Positions 31,114 through 42,359 of a stretch of 64,000 nt of DNA are shown piece after piece (within the stretch, counting starts at the first letter, position 1; every line of letters begins with the position of its first letter). The DNA is taken from NCBI GenBank assembly GCA_022570795.1, contig JAKUDP010000002.1, positions 1,426,001-1,490,000 on the forward strand. Direction: 5' to 3'. The position numbers and the translations under genes are program-made. This DNA is from Sphaerulina vaccinii (taxonomy: Eukaryota; Ascomycota; Dothideomycetes; Mycosphaerellales; Mycosphaerellaceae). Below the pieces are notes generated by a model. The model ran no database searches. It was not told the DNA's origin and saw only the letters and a program-made list of their open reading frames with translations.

Positions 31114-33738
31114 ATGCCCAAGATCTTGCACCGCGCACCGCGATGGCTGGACTACAACATGCCGGGCTACAACTTCTTCCAGGATAAGACCATCAGCAAG
31201 AGCAAAGCCACAGAAACACCCGAAGCTCCGTCTCGAAAGATTGCGCATCGAGAGAATGAAGTCTTCTTCGCTGTGGGGAAAGAGCTGAGATGGACCAACA
31301 TCGATACACTGAAAGACGCTGTCAAGGGAGAACAGCCGCCGTACAAAGTGCTCATCACACCTGTGCCGTCGGATCGATCAATACAGCAAATCTCGATATC
31401 ACCAGAAGGAAGCTTCATCGCCATCTTGACATCGCATACCTGCCATGTCTGCATTCTGCCACCACCCGAGAGCCTCGACTTTTCCGACCAGCAGAAGTTG
31501 AAGCTCAGGTACTTCCAGGTGGGCGAGACTGCTCACGTTGTGGAGACCTCACCGCTCGTCAGCGCAATATGGCACCCTCTGTCTCCTTCCGGTAATGGCT
31601 TGGTCACTGTAACGAAAGATGCTTGTGTCCGACTGTGGGAACTGGATCAAGAGAACAGAATAACATTCAGCCAGCCAACTGTTGCTGTAGATCTCAAGAA
31701 GCTGGCCAATGCAACATCAGCGAGGGACGATTTGGGCGCGAGCACGTACGGCACAAACAAGGGCTTCTCTGCCGATGATGTGGATATGCTGGTAGCTGGA
31801 GCATGTTTCGGAGGCCAAGGCTTGGAAGAGGAGGATGGCTGGTCGAGCATGACACTGTGGGTGGCCATGACTGAGGGAGACGTCTACGCCCTATGCCCTT
31901 TCTTGCCCACCGAGTTCTGGGCGCCTTCCACTTTGCTGCCGAGCTTGACCACAAGTGTCGTCGCAAAGGCAGGCTTTCTGGACAACGATAGGGACGCTAC
32001 CGAGCATGAGCTCCGCACTTCGAGACAACAGCAAGCTTGGCTGCAGGAACTGGACGAGCAGGATCCCATCAGTGTCCCCGGACGTTACGAGTTCGACGTC
32101 TATTCTCGACCCAAGAAGCTGAGCTCGATTGCAAAGCTGCAAGGCCCATTCCAGCTCTCGCCAGAACCTCTGGATGGCGAAATAACAGACATCCATGTCG
32201 TCGCCCCTAAAGTCAACCAGGAGGACTTATTCGAGGACGAGGACTTCGAAGACCTAGCCGTAGATGAGGGCTTGAGCATTGGCGTAGTCTGTCTCGCCAC
32301 AAGTACCAACCAGGTTCACGTCTGTCTAAATGTGGAAGGCGTGGAGGCTGAGTGGCTTCCAGCAAAGCGTCCACGCGGGTTTCAGCTCGATGAGGATACA
32401 GAACACAACTTGCTACTCTTCGAGACCATTGACCTGGCCCAGGGGGGCTCCATCGGCACATATCCAACCTTTACCACATCACCTGCCGATCGATATGAGA
32501 TATTCACAACGCAGCCCTCCGGTATCTACAGCCTGTCCTTCAAACCATGGATTGGAATGCTCGAGGACGAGCTGGCGCCATCAGCAGGCTCCCAGGGCAT
32601 TGATTTCCGTATCAAAATTATCCTCGAGTCTTCAACTACCGCCGTAGAGGATATCACTGGCAACATCAACGGACCGCTCCAACAAGCCAATGCTGCGATC
32701 GTGATCCTCGACGATACGGATGCAGATTATATCGTGCTGACCTCAGACTCGACTCGCCCTGTTGCTACTGTTCTCGACAAGCCCGCCATAGCCTCACATC
32801 CCTTCGAGCCAGATGATCAGTTCCAGAGCAACCCACTAGTCACACCGGAATCTCGCACCCCATACATTCCATCGGATGTCTTCTTCAAGAAGTCTCTATT
32901 GGGTGCACAGATCGATGAGTGGAGACGAGCAAGCATGTCGGGATCGGATCGAGGAAACATCAAAGGCGCTGTTAACTTCTCGCCTTACACGCTACAAAAG
33001 ATCACCGCGGCTCACCAAATCGTTTCCGAGGAGACGCACGATCTCAACACAGCAGCAGCAGATTTGTTCCGAAGAATTGAGCGTATGATCAGTGAGATGA
33101 AGGCACAAATAGATCGCGTCCGCGATCTCTCCAACCGTGTCAACTCTGTCACAGGCGAAGACGAATTTCCACAAAGTCAAAGGCCCGGTGATCCAGAACT
33201 GGTTCGAGGCGGACGCAACAAGATTCAAAAACGTGTTGAACAGCAGAGGGAGAAGACGAAGGAGATTCAAGATCGTGTTGAGCGATTGAGGAAGAAGATG
33301 CGAAGCATTGGCGGAAAGGAGATGTCCTTGAAGGAGAGGCAATTTGCAGAAGAAGTGGACAGGATCCAACAGACTGTATTAGGGAAACAGCAGTCAAATC
33401 CTACTGGTCCTGCGGGTATCCTGCATATGGAGAACAGCAATCTCACAGCCAGAACTGAAGAGGAAGAAAATGACCACAACTCGGTGGTGTACAGGTTCGA
33501 GGAAGTGACGAGAGTTGTCAAGCAATTGAAGGCTCAGGCTGAGCAGATTCAAAAGAAGGCTGAAGAAGCTACCGCTGAAGCTGAGTCAAGACCAACTTCC
33601 AGAGCTTCCGCTGCTGCGCAGGGTCCTGATTATAGGCAGAGAAAGATGGATCATGTGTGGGAATTGATCGAGCGAGAAACTGCACTCGTGAACGCTGTCA
33701 GCGCAAGATTGGAAGGGCTGCAGATGGAGACGAGGTAG
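31114..33738 (+). CDS. NUP82: Nucleoporin Nup82 (Nup88 homologue)
   Basis: An 874-aa component of the cytoplasmic face of the nuclear pore, acting with Nup159 and Nsp1 in mRNA export. The frame is intronless. The N-terminal about 500 residues form the seven-bladed beta-propeller (ISISPEGSFIAILTSHTCHV, SAIWHPLSPSGNGLVTVTKD and ACVRLWELDQENRITF are visible). The region from about 640 to the end is heavily charged and heptad-patterned coiled coil (RIERMISEMKAQIDRVRDLS, KIQKRVEQQREKTKEIQDRV), as in Nup82. An acidic loop (EDLFEDEDFEDLAVDE) sits within the propeller. The start context is AAGATGCC, directly after repeat copy B. Confidence 0.93.
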   Translation: MPKILHRAPRWLDYNMPGYNFFQDKTISKSKATETPEAPSRKIAHRENEVFFAVGKELRWTNIDTLKDAVKGEQPPYKVLITPVPSDRSIQQISISPEGSFIAILTSHTCHVCILPPPESLDFSDQQKLKLRYFQVGETAHVVETSPLVSAIWHPLSPSGNGLVTVTKDACVRLWELDQENRITFSQPTVAVDLKKLANATSARDDLGASTYGTNKGFSADDVDMLVAGACFGGQGLEEEDGWSSMTLWVAMTEGDVYALCPFLPTEFWAPSTLLPSLTTSVVAKAGFLDNDRDATEHELRTSRQQQAWLQELDEQDPISVPGRYEFDVYSRPKKLSSIAKLQGPFQLSPEPLDGEITDIHVVAPKVNQEDLFEDEDFEDLAVDEGLSIGVVCLATSTNQVHVCLNVEGVEAEWLPAKRPRGFQLDEDTEHNLLLFETIDLAQGGSIGTYPTFTTSPADRYEIFTTQPSGIYSLSFKPWIGMLEDELAPSAGSQGIDFRIKIILESSTTAVEDITGNINGPLQQANAAIVILDDTDADYIVLTSDSTRPVATVLDKPAIASHPFEPDDQFQSNPLVTPESRTPYIPSDVFFKKSLLGAQIDEWRRASMSGSDRGNIKGAVNFSPYTLQKITAAHQIVSEETHDLNTAAADLFRRIERMISEMKAQIDRVRDLSNRVNSVTGEDEFPQSQRPGDPELVRGGRNKIQKRVEQQREKTKEIQDRVERLRKKMRSIGGKEMSLKERQFAEEVDRIQQTVLGKQQSNPTGPAGILHMENSNLTARTEEEENDHNSVVYRFEEVTRVVKQLKAQAEQIQKKAEEATAEAESRPTSRASAAAQGPDYRQRKMDHVWELIERETALVNAVSARLEGLQMETR

Positions 33739-33864
33739 ATCAAAGACAGCATTGAAGGCAGATAAACATACCGCTATCTTGCATGCCTTCTGAACCAATG
33801 ATCCATGCCTCAGCCATCATACAAAGTATCTATCGTCTACACACACAGCGCTGACTGAATGAAT

Positions 33865-34776
33865 CTAAGCAGCCCAGCTCCTACTCCCCTTCAAAAACTC
33901 ATCAAACCAAGTAACAGCCTGCAAGAAAGCCGCCTCCTTCGCAAACTTCACCGGAGCCTTACTCGTATCAGCCCTAACAGCAAATCCGTGCTCAACATCA
34001 CTATACAGAGAAATCTGATAAGGAATACTCATCTCCTTGAGCAAATCCTCCGTCTCCCTCCTCTTCTCAGCCGGGAAAATCTGATCAGTCTCCGCAGCAG
34101 CAATACTGAAAGGACCAGTCAAAGCTTTAATCTCATCTGCATCCACGAAAGAAGGATGTGCGACGTAGCCTACGTCGATTCCCTGGTCTTTTGCCATGTA
34201 GCGTGCGACGTATTTGGCTCCGAAACAGTAGCCTACAGAGCCGAGCTTTTTGACTCCGTATTCGCTCTTCAAGGCTGAGATGACTTTTGCGACGATGGGG
34301 TCGACTTGTTTTGGTGTGTGGCCTTGGCTTGGGCCGGAGGTTGTGAGCCATTTCATGATGTCGAAGTCGTCGGGTCTGTTGAGAGGGATTGGGTCGCCTT
34401 CGAAGAGATCTGTTGTATTACACTCAGCTTTTAGCTCTCTCTATTATAGTTTTGCTAGACTCGTACCTGGCATGACGACAAAGTAGCCATTGGCGGCGAA
34501 TTGGTCGGCGATGAGTTGCGCGTTGATGTAGTCGTGACCGATGACATCTGTGAGGATGAGGATTGCGGTGTCGGTCTGCTTCGATTCTGGGTAGGCGAGG
34601 TAGGTGTCGGCTGTGATCGCGGCCGCATTGTCAGTACGTTGTACTTTCTAGGTGAGATCTGATCAAGGATAATTGCGTGTATGCTTACTGCCCGCGACGT
34701 CCTTCTTTGAGCCAGTAGCTGTGCCTTCATGCTTGACACCAATGGTGCAGCATTTTCCTGGTGGGTTGGAAGCCAT
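33865..34776 (-). CDS. Dienelactone hydrolase family protein
   Basis: A 258-aa alpha/beta hydrolase rebuilt from exons 34776-34689, 34610-34467 and 34409-33865 (introns 78 and 57 nt). The dienelactone-hydrolase catalytic triad is complete: Cys139 in GYCFGAKY, Asp186 in AAETDQIFP and His218 in VEHGFAVR. The N-terminal exon carries PPGKCC..GVKHEGTATG, typical of fungal members. Splicing restores GYFVVMPDLFEGDPI. Known members open lactone rings in aromatic degradation, but most fungal paralogues have undefined substrates. Probably cytosolic, since no signal peptide is seen. It converges with NUP82, 126 bases apart. Confidence 0.92.
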
Positions 34777-35561
34777 TGTGATTGTTGTGTTGGTGAAGGT
34801 AGAGTGAGTATCCGCTTGTCAGTTCAAGTAGAGTCGAGGACGGGAACGGCGCCAACGATAGGGCAGCTGTAAGTCCTTATTATACTCCGGCAATGTGTAG
34901 CCCGCAATTGCTTTCACAAATGACAACGATGCTGATCAAGCTTGCGAGCTTGCCTTCATGCTTCATCATTGCCGCCGGCATGCTCCACCTTCGTTGCCCC
35001 TCTACAGTACTTATCCGAGTCAGGTCCGAGCACGGCTAGCGACCACAACATGGCCAAGCTTTTCATTAAGGTCTTGTCAAGAGAAAGTGTCCAGTCTGTT
35101 GGGATGATCGTTATCGAGGGCAACAGTGTGTTGCGCTGCATTATGCTAGAAGCACAGCTTCGTCGGGAGACTCGAGCTGAGCATTTTGGTTTGAGCATTG
35201 CCGATCTCGGTGACGGACATGGTCATGGTCATTGGCGAGAAGAACCCGAGAGACAGCCGTTTCTTGTGAGGTGAAGTGACTGAAGTCTTCAAAGAATGGC
35301 TTCATAGTCGCTTCATTGATTGTTGTAATGAGGATGAGCGTGTCATTGTCGGAAGGAGTCGTGCCTCGATGTGATATGTCAGACGCGGGGCGTATTGACT
35401 GCATATATATGCCAGTCTGACAACCTTGCGCGGTGACCGGAGAGTTTTCCTCTCCGTATGCTGATGGAATCGGGCTGGGATGTTTGTTCTGCACATTGCA
35501 TTGCTATACATTAGATTCTGATGTTGTCATCACGCGCGCCTGGGTATCAATCCTCCACTTC
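34777..35561. other. Intergenic region
   Basis: About 785 bases between the dienelactone hydrolase start and the alpha/beta hydrolase stop. The plus-strand frame at 34942-35274 (110 codons) has no family-like content. Nothing else recognised. Confidence 0.4.
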
Positions 35562-37184
35562 TCACTTCCCTTGACAGTATTCGACGAGCACTCTGGTCAG
35601 TCGTGCTCGATGTTCTTTGCAACCATAGACGTCCCCATGGTCATGCCCCTCCCACCAGATAGTTTCCAATCCACTACCACGCCACGGCTGCTGTTTAGGT
35701 GGATCACTCGCAGGTTGTAGGTCCATCAATGTCTGATTCTTCGCATCTCGAACAATAGCAGGGACCGACTTTATATCACTTTCAAGATACGCTCGAACAG
35801 CTTTGGCGCTCACAATAAGATCATCGCTGGAGATCGAAGCGGTCAGGCGCATGTCGTGGTTCTTCATTAAGTAATCGATTTGATCTCTCCACAGTATATT
35901 CTCGGTCCAGAAGAAATGTCTTCCCAATGTATGCGCTATTTGGGGGTCCTTGCTAGCGAAATACCAGAGAAGCCATTCGTTCGCTCGGACAGGTGTTCTG
36001 CAAGTGAAGTTATACGCCACGTCTGGCATATGAAGCATGAAACTGACCGGATCCACGAGTAAGCTTGCAGACACTCGTGTTGAGAGGTGCTCGTCGCAGA
36101 GAATGTTGGCGCTAAGAATCGTCCCGTACGAATGAGCGCCTAGAACAAAACGGCCATGTCCAAAGTGGTGGTTGATAATCGTGGTGAGCTGAGCCAGGAA
36201 ATCGGCCCGTCGAGGTATTGACTCTGTAAGGCGCGAGGAGATCTGCAAAACCTCGAGGACGAGGATGCCGACCTGATCGTCCACATCGTGGCCATCGTTC
36301 AGATCATTATCCAACTCTTCCAGGAACTTAACCGATGGAAGAAGACCGATGCCAATGCCGTGTATGTATACCACAGGCAGGCGTTTCTGAGACGTATGCT
36401 TCCGCAGGAAGTACGAGATACTGGGTGTGACGGACACGCTCCGCGTGAACATGGCTGCTGGGCGAGGTGGGAAAACAGCCGCTGTCTTCCAGAACGAGCG
36501 GCGATGGTAGGAGAAGCCATTGGCTTGGAGGAGTACTTGAGATATCGTGTCCGCTAGCATTATGAGCGAATACCATAGTAAGCTCCTCGCCTCGATCTCG
36601 ATAGGATCAAGTGTTAACCTGAGACTCTTTGCCTTACCAGGCCCCTCCAAGAATGGTTGCGGCATCATGAGTTCCATCTTGTCAATATAAGCTTCGATTT
36701 CAGCAGTGTCGCCATCTTTCTCGCCATCGACCTCAGCACGTCCATCCCAGAAAGACCAATTCACAAACTTGCGCAGCTCTTCTCGTCCAATGTCTTCAGG
36801 CTTCGCACCGCGGAACCAGCCACTAAGGAAAGACTGGGGATCGTGTATTTCCCTCTGGCATTTCTTGAACAAGTCCTGTCGCTCTTTTCGTGTCCGCAGT
36901 GGAGGGTGAACTGCTTCGCGCTGTATATGTCTCCGATACCAGAAGAAGAACAAGTAGAAGAGTGCTTCGGCCAGACAGACTCTCCACAACCACCTCTTCT
37001 CCCGATGACCTTCAAACCCCAGGCTCAACGCAGGCCATTGGGTCGCAAGAAGGCTCCATGTGATGTATCCAAGACATAGAGGCGCATAGGACTGTAGGAA
37101 GATTATGATGCTCCGGATTATAATTCGGTTCGTAGGAGTGTCTGCGATCATCTTCGCCATGCGACGGCGTGCAGCCTCAACCAT
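35562..37184 (-). CDS. Membrane-associated alpha/beta hydrolase family protein
   Basis: A 540-aa frame from the first in-frame ATG. The N-terminus has two hydrophobic segments (IIIRSIIIFLQSYAPLCLGY and LAEALFYLFFFW), so the protein is probably membrane-anchored. The C-terminal half is an alpha/beta hydrolase: VVYIHGIGIGLLPSV oxyanion region, nucleophile elbow GAHSYGTILS with Ser, then LLVDPVSFMLHMPDVAYNF, acid region SSDDLIVSA and a late His (EGHDHGDVYG). Substrate unknown, possibly a lipid. The frame continues upstream only to a GTG. A possible extra 5' exon (ATG at 37401, donor in AGAGGTG|GTGAGA) would give a different N-terminus. Confidence 0.8.
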   Translation of the reverse strand: MVEAARRRMAKMIADTPTNRIIIRSIIIFLQSYAPLCLGYITWSLLATQWPALSLGFEGHREKRWLWRVCLAEALFYLFFFWYRRHIQREAVHPPLRTRKERQDLFKKCQREIHDPQSFLSGWFRGAKPEDIGREELRKFVNWSFWDGRAEVDGEKDGDTAEIEAYIDKMELMMPQPFLEGPGKAKSLRLTLDPIEIEARSLLWYSLIMLADTISQVLLQANGFSYHRRSFWKTAAVFPPRPAAMFTRSVSVTPSISYFLRKHTSQKRLPVVYIHGIGIGLLPSVKFLEELDNDLNDGHDVDDQVGILVLEVLQISSRLTESIPRRADFLAQLTTIINHHFGHGRFVLGAHSYGTILSANILCDEHLSTRVSASLLVDPVSFMLHMPDVAYNFTCRTPVRANEWLLWYFASKDPQIAHTLGRHFFWTENILWRDQIDYLMKNHDMRLTASISSDDLIVSAKAVRAYLESDIKSVPAIVRDAKNQTLMDLQPASDPPKQQPWRGSGLETIWWEGHDHGDVYGCKEHRARLTRVLVEYCQGK

Positions 37185-37701
37185 CCACGAACGCTCTCTC
37201 ACCACCTCTAGGTGTTGTCGAGCGCGACGAAGACATGCTGGAAACGTTCTTGCAGTAAAGCATCATGCCTTCTGCACCTAATAATGGCTGTCCGCTAGTT
37301 TCCGAAGGTGCTAGTTTGATTGCAAAAACGACGGGAGTGGTGAGGTACGGATCGTCCAATGGCTGGTGTCCGCGGCGTTTGAATCTGCCAAGGGAGCCCA
37401 TGAGATCTCGAGATCTCGCATCGGCATGTGACAATTCATCTCATGCTGTACTTCGATGTTGCTGACATACGAGAGCAGCATTCGTGTCGAACTTTTGATG
37501 CCAGAGAGTGAGAACTGTATTGGAGCCCGTGATGTGGCTTGAAACGATCACTGCATCGAAGGATGCACGCCCTAGGAGGTAGAACTGCATCCTGGTGCCT
37601 GTTGTTGAAAGGCGGTATGTCGAGATGCAGGTAGACATTGACTACACACAAGCAGCATAGGTCTCTTCTTCCAAAACGACCTCAAGACTACCAAGGCAAC
37701 G
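37185..37701. other. Divergent promoter region
   Basis: About 515 bases between the alpha/beta hydrolase and the 2EXR/F-box-like gene. It includes a minus-strand frame with ATG at 37401 that could be an extra first exon of the hydrolase. No other feature. Confidence 0.4.
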
Positions 37702-38478
37702 ATGGCAACTCGATGCCACCTCCTGGCTCTTCCAGCAGAGCTAAGAGAGCAGATCTACCAACTATGTCTCTGCCCTACAGGAGTCCTCCACCTCACAACG
37801 ACAAAGTCGAAACGACACGCAACGAGTCCAATCCTCGCGCCAGCTCTTCTAGCCACGAACCATCAGATCAACCGTGAAGCATCAGACCTCCTTCTCGCCA
37901 ATGAGATCTGTCTCATCCTCGACGCCCACGACACCTGCTGGCCCATCATATCAGAAACTCGGCTCCCGCAAAACGTACTCGAGAAGCTTGAACACGTTTT
38001 CTTCATTCTCGATTGTACTTCAAACTTCCGAGCATTCTACGAGGATGTAGATTTCACCGCGCTAGAAGCATTGGTCAGCCTTGAGAAGTTGCGACTAGCT
38101 GTGATGTTCGACGAGGCCAGTGGATTAGAAGACGTATTTGAAGAGTTCAATGCCCTGACTGAGATCTTGAGTCGCGTGCCAGTAAGCACTACTATCGTTT
38201 CTGACATGGCGGAAGGCGGTCAGCAAGCAGAATATCTTCGAGAAGCTCTTGAAAACAGGATGGGACATGTGAATAATTGGAGCAACGGTGGACTTATACC
38301 GAGAAACGCGGCGAGGAATATCAAGACCATAAGACAAGATGCTCTGAAAGCTGCAGTGGATGCTGTTGAGCCGAACGTGCGCGGCAGTAAGTCAGGACGA
38401 AGCAGTGATGTATTCGCTGCGTATCGTGGAGATCGAGGCAGCAAGTTCGGTGCACGATTCACCGATTTTGCTGTCTAG
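37702..38478 (+). CDS. 2EXR/F-box-like domain protein
   Basis: An intronless 258-aa frame. The N-terminus LLALPAELREQIYQLCL followed by LLATNHQINREASDLLLANE is the pattern of the 2EXR/F-box-like domain, found in large lineage-specific families in ascomycetes. The middle (LEKLEHVFFILDC, LEALVSLEKLRLAVMFDE) is Leu-rich. The C-terminal 60 residues are basic and Gly/Ser-rich. Function unknown. F-box-like members could recruit substrates to SCF ligases, but no partner can be inferred here. Confidence 0.75.
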   Translation: MATRCHLLALPAELREQIYQLCLCPTGVLHLTTTKSKRHATSPILAPALLATNHQINREASDLLLANEICLILDAHDTCWPIISETRLPQNVLEKLEHVFFILDCTSNFRAFYEDVDFTALEALVSLEKLRLAVMFDEASGLEDVFEEFNALTEILSRVPVSTTIVSDMAEGGQQAEYLREALENRMGHVNNWSNGGLIPRNAARNIKTIRQDALKAAVDAVEPNVRGSKSGRSSDVFAAYRGDRGSKFGARFTDFAV

Positions 38479-38641
38479 TCTATCTGACTTCTATGATGTA
38501 CAGAGTAGAGTGGTGGACGGAAATTGGGCAATGCGCACCTCGTGCGCATCTGCTGCCGCCATGCCAACTCGAAACATGATGAATGCACCAGACGCAGCCT
38601 TGCCATGTTGGAGACAGCATTGAAGCCTTCGCTCCGCGCGC

Positions 38642-41600
38642 TTACATGTCAAGTAGACTGTCCTCCTGCGACCAATCTACTCCTGGTTGTGTGAAGACCG
38701 GCGAGGCAGCCAAATCGTGAAGCTCTGCAAGAAGGTTCTCATCTGTCTGGCGAGCTGGCGACGCTGGCGCTACTGGACGATAAGTGTCGGACCACTGGCG
38801 CCGATTGCCAATGCCGGTGGGTATGCCTGCAGAGCTGTCGGACTCGTCTGCCACGCCATCGTAGCCATAAGTCGGCTTCTTGATGGTGGGAGTGGCGTAC
38901 GAAGGCGTGATAGTGGAAGCGCTGCTTGGTCCGATGGATAGCTTGTCGACGTCTGTGTTGATGCCGGAAACCCTGCCCAGGCCGTTGGTAGCGCGAGTGG
39001 TGAGAAGAGAAGCATCCGGTCGCTGAGAGAGTGGGACGTAATTCTCGATGTTGTGCTTGTGTTGCTTCTCCTCTGCTGCTGCGAAAGAGTGCCAAGAGCT
39101 GTTGTCCGAGCTAGAAGTGTCTCGAGACGCCGGCGTTGACCTACCGGTCGATGAAGCCTTGACAGCGGTTATGAAGTCCGAGTCAGCGCTCTCGATAGCC
39201 TTGCCACGGCATTTGCTGCAATTGACGAAGGCGTGGTCCATTGGGTGGCACGGCAAATGGCAAGCGTGGCCACAATCAAGCCGGTCCTGGCACATCAGCT
39301 GGCAGCCGCCATTGAGAGCATTCCAATCATCCGGGTCGATGATGTCGACCGCGTTGCCATGATTCTTGCAGCGTACCGTGAAGGTTGTGTCGAGACGTGC
39401 TGGGTATGCCAGCTCCATCTTTTCAAGACCCTCAACCTCTCGGGCGGCCATAATGTTCATGACGGAAGTCCAGGTCTTCTTCTTGACGTTGCCGGACCTC
39501 ACTCTCTTTGCGACACCCTCACTGTCAATGATGGTCTTCTTTCTGGGCTTTCTGGAGTACGACTGCTCGGTGTGGTACAGTAACATAGCGTTTCCGAAAA
39601 TGTAGAAACCACACTGAGCACGCGACAGGGCAACGCAGACACGATTGTCAACGGAGAGGAAGCCCATCTGGCCATCATCGTTGGATCGTGCCAGACTGAG
39701 GATGACGACCTTGTTCTCTTCGCCCTGATACGAGTCCACAGTAACGACCGTAAAGTTTAGGTCTCTGAGAATAACCCGGCTTCGAATCTCCTGAAGAAGC
39801 TTCTTGCGCTGGCCGTTGTAGAAAGTGAGGATGGTGATATCTTCCGACTGGACTTCATTGTAAGTGAGGTGCTCAAGGAATCCAGCAATCATCTTCGCCT
39901 CGTCTTCGTTGTAACAAGACATCAGGTCGTCGCGACTCTCGATCCAGCTGTGAGTGAACCAGAAAGAGTTCACTCCACCCATGCCGGGCACGTTGGGACG
40001 CAGCGCAGGGTCATTGACCGAGGGGTGGTCCTCAATGAGGTGTCCATAGATCGGGTGCAGGATGCGACGGATCTCTGGAATCATGCGACGTTGCTTGCGT
40101 AGGATCGAGAATTCCACCTCATTCTTGACCATGCGCTCGAAGAGAGAAATGTTGAGGAACCAAGGCTCATCTTCGTGGTCGTTCACATGAGTGTGAGGAC
40201 GCAACTGCTGATGATCACCGACAAGAATGAGGTGCTGCAGTGATGGCATGCAGGCAACAGTGACGGGAGCTTCCAGGGTCTCTGCTGCTTCTTCGATGAG
40301 GACGACTCTCGGCTTGAGTGCAGACAGAAGGCCACGATACTTGCTGAGACCTGTAGTCGTCATGCCAATGATCTTCTGCTTCTTCAAGACGAGTTCATCC
40401 ATCTCGAATTGGCCAGTTCTACGCTTACGAGCCTCCGCACTGGACTTCTTGGACAGCTCACGAACAGCTGGCAGAATGTGCTTCTTGACTTCGGCTTGCA
40501 GGTAGCGATAGATAGCAGGCCTGCTGGATTCTGGTATCTTCCACAGATCTTGTTGCTTGAGCAGATCTTCGGCCTTGTGGTCCACGCCAGGAATCGTGCG
40601 GCAAGTGAAGTTGTCAGCGATGGCGAAGTAGGGACCAGAGAGCTTGTCGAATTCTTCATCTTCCTGGGCGGCGTTCTCGGCTTCCTCTTCACGTAAACGT
40701 TCTTGTTCAAGGTCTGCCTCCTCGCGATCGAAGCCATGCTCGTCATTGAGCTCCTTTGGATCTACAGTGATCAGCTTGTCGCCAAGCCACACTGCGAATG
40801 GTTGCCGTGCTTCGGTCGGATTTCGCTTCTTGCTTTGGACCCAACGAGACGCGCCAGCGTCGAGTGAGTCGGCTTGAGCCTCTGTCAGTATCTTGAAGCT
40901 CGCCAGCAGGCGATGATCAAGAGGCTTGCGGTTGTCCTGGAGTGGTGCCAGTAGCAGCGGAAGCTGCTTCTCCAGGTCCTTGAGCACTTTGCGTGCCTTG
41001 CTGTAAAGACCGCCTGCTGGGGGATTCTCGGATGTCTCGCGACGGACACGATAAAGGGTACGCTTTCTGACAATGTCTCGATCCTTGCTTCTTCCGCCTA
41101 AGCGAACGAAGTCTGGCTCGAATGCTGCAACGTGTCGTAGAAACTGGTCGATGGCGTGGTTGGTTTGGCAGGCGACAATGATGGGAGGGTCGCCGTGCTT
41201 CCAGTTGTCGAGCATGACCTTCACTGCCTGGACCGAGACGTGCGTCTTGCCAGTCCCTGGTGGACCTTGGATGACGGCCAATCGCTTGGTGAGTATGCGT
41301 TCCAGTGCCGCCAGTTGGGACCCATCGAGTTCGCTTTCTGAGGCTTCCTCATCAGGCCAATCATTGAGCACGTTGACATTGTCGAAGGACTCGCCTGTAG
41401 TACTGGACAAGACTGATGACATGTTGACCATGGGCTGCTCCATGATATATCTGGGTGGCGAGACATCTTCTCTCACGTTCAGTATGTGGTCGGATAGAGG
41501 AAACGGTTCTCGCATCATGCGTTGCAAGGCCAGGAGGGTGTGTCTGTTGGCTTCGAACAGACCGCCCTTGTCCTCTATCATCAACCACTCGACGGATGGG

Positions 41601-42359
41601 TCGATCTCAAGCTCAGCAGGAGATGCAAAGAAGAGGTCGATCTCGGGAGGGTTGAGCTTCAGATAGTCCAAGGGACGTGCTGCAACTGTAGCAACAATAA
41701 CAGACTTGAATCTCAGGGTTTCAGCGGCCGGAGTGAGGACAACGAGGCCGCCTGCGATCAGACGCTTGGACTGCTCCCACAGAATGACCTTACCAGCGCG
41801 TCGTGTACTGAATGTGATCCTGTGGGCCAGACCACGTGGTGATGCTGTGATTCCGCAGATACGGACCTGAGGTTGTGTTAGTGAGGATGATGAGGCAGGA
41901 CAAGCCGATACACACCTTCTCGTATATGCCAACCTTGCCATTGAAAGCATCTTCAGTGGAGTCAGATTCACGCTGCATGCTAGAGACAGCCTCACGCAAG
42001 CCTCGGATCGAGTCCTCGCGGTTGAGAAGATACTGAGCTGCCAGATATTCTTCTTTGGAGTCCCAGCGACCTTCGGGGCGGTTTGCTGAGAGCTCCACGA
42101 TGGTAGAAGATGAATTATTGTCGTCGTCGAGATCGAGAACTTCGCCGGATGTTGGGAACTCGGATTTAGCAAGCCATCCACCACCTGTGACGACTGGCTC
42201 TACAAAGTATTCGCTGACACGCCCGTTCACCTTGGGCGGTAAGATCATGACTTCAGCAGTACCCCATCTGTCGTCGCCATCGCGGTCGCGGTCTCGGCCG
42301 TTCTTCTTCTTTGTGCGCCCAATGCGCTCGGGCAGGTTTTCGTTCATGGTCGCTGACAT
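38642..42359 (-). CDS. SF1 RNA/DNA helicase of the Hrr1/SAD-3/ZNFX1 family with NF-X1-like zinc finger
   Basis: A protein of about 1222 aa. Exon 1 is 42359-41916, the intron is 41915-41867 (49 nt) and exon 2 is 41866-38642; the join gives IYEKVRICGITASPRG. SF1 motifs are all present: Walker A (IQGPPGTGKTH), Walker B (VVLIEEAAE), motif III (LVGDHQQLRPH), and motifs V-VI (VVTVDSYQGEENKVVILSLA; VALSRAQCGFYIFGNAM). A C-terminal Cys/His block (CQDRLDCGHACHLPCHPMDH) is an NF-X1-like finger, followed by a Ser-rich tail. Relatives include S. pombe Hrr1 (RNAi heterochromatin), Neurospora SAD-3 (meiotic silencing) and animal ZNFX1, so a role in small-RNA silencing is likely. An alternative spliced start at 42521 would give the same protein. 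Confidence 0.88.
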
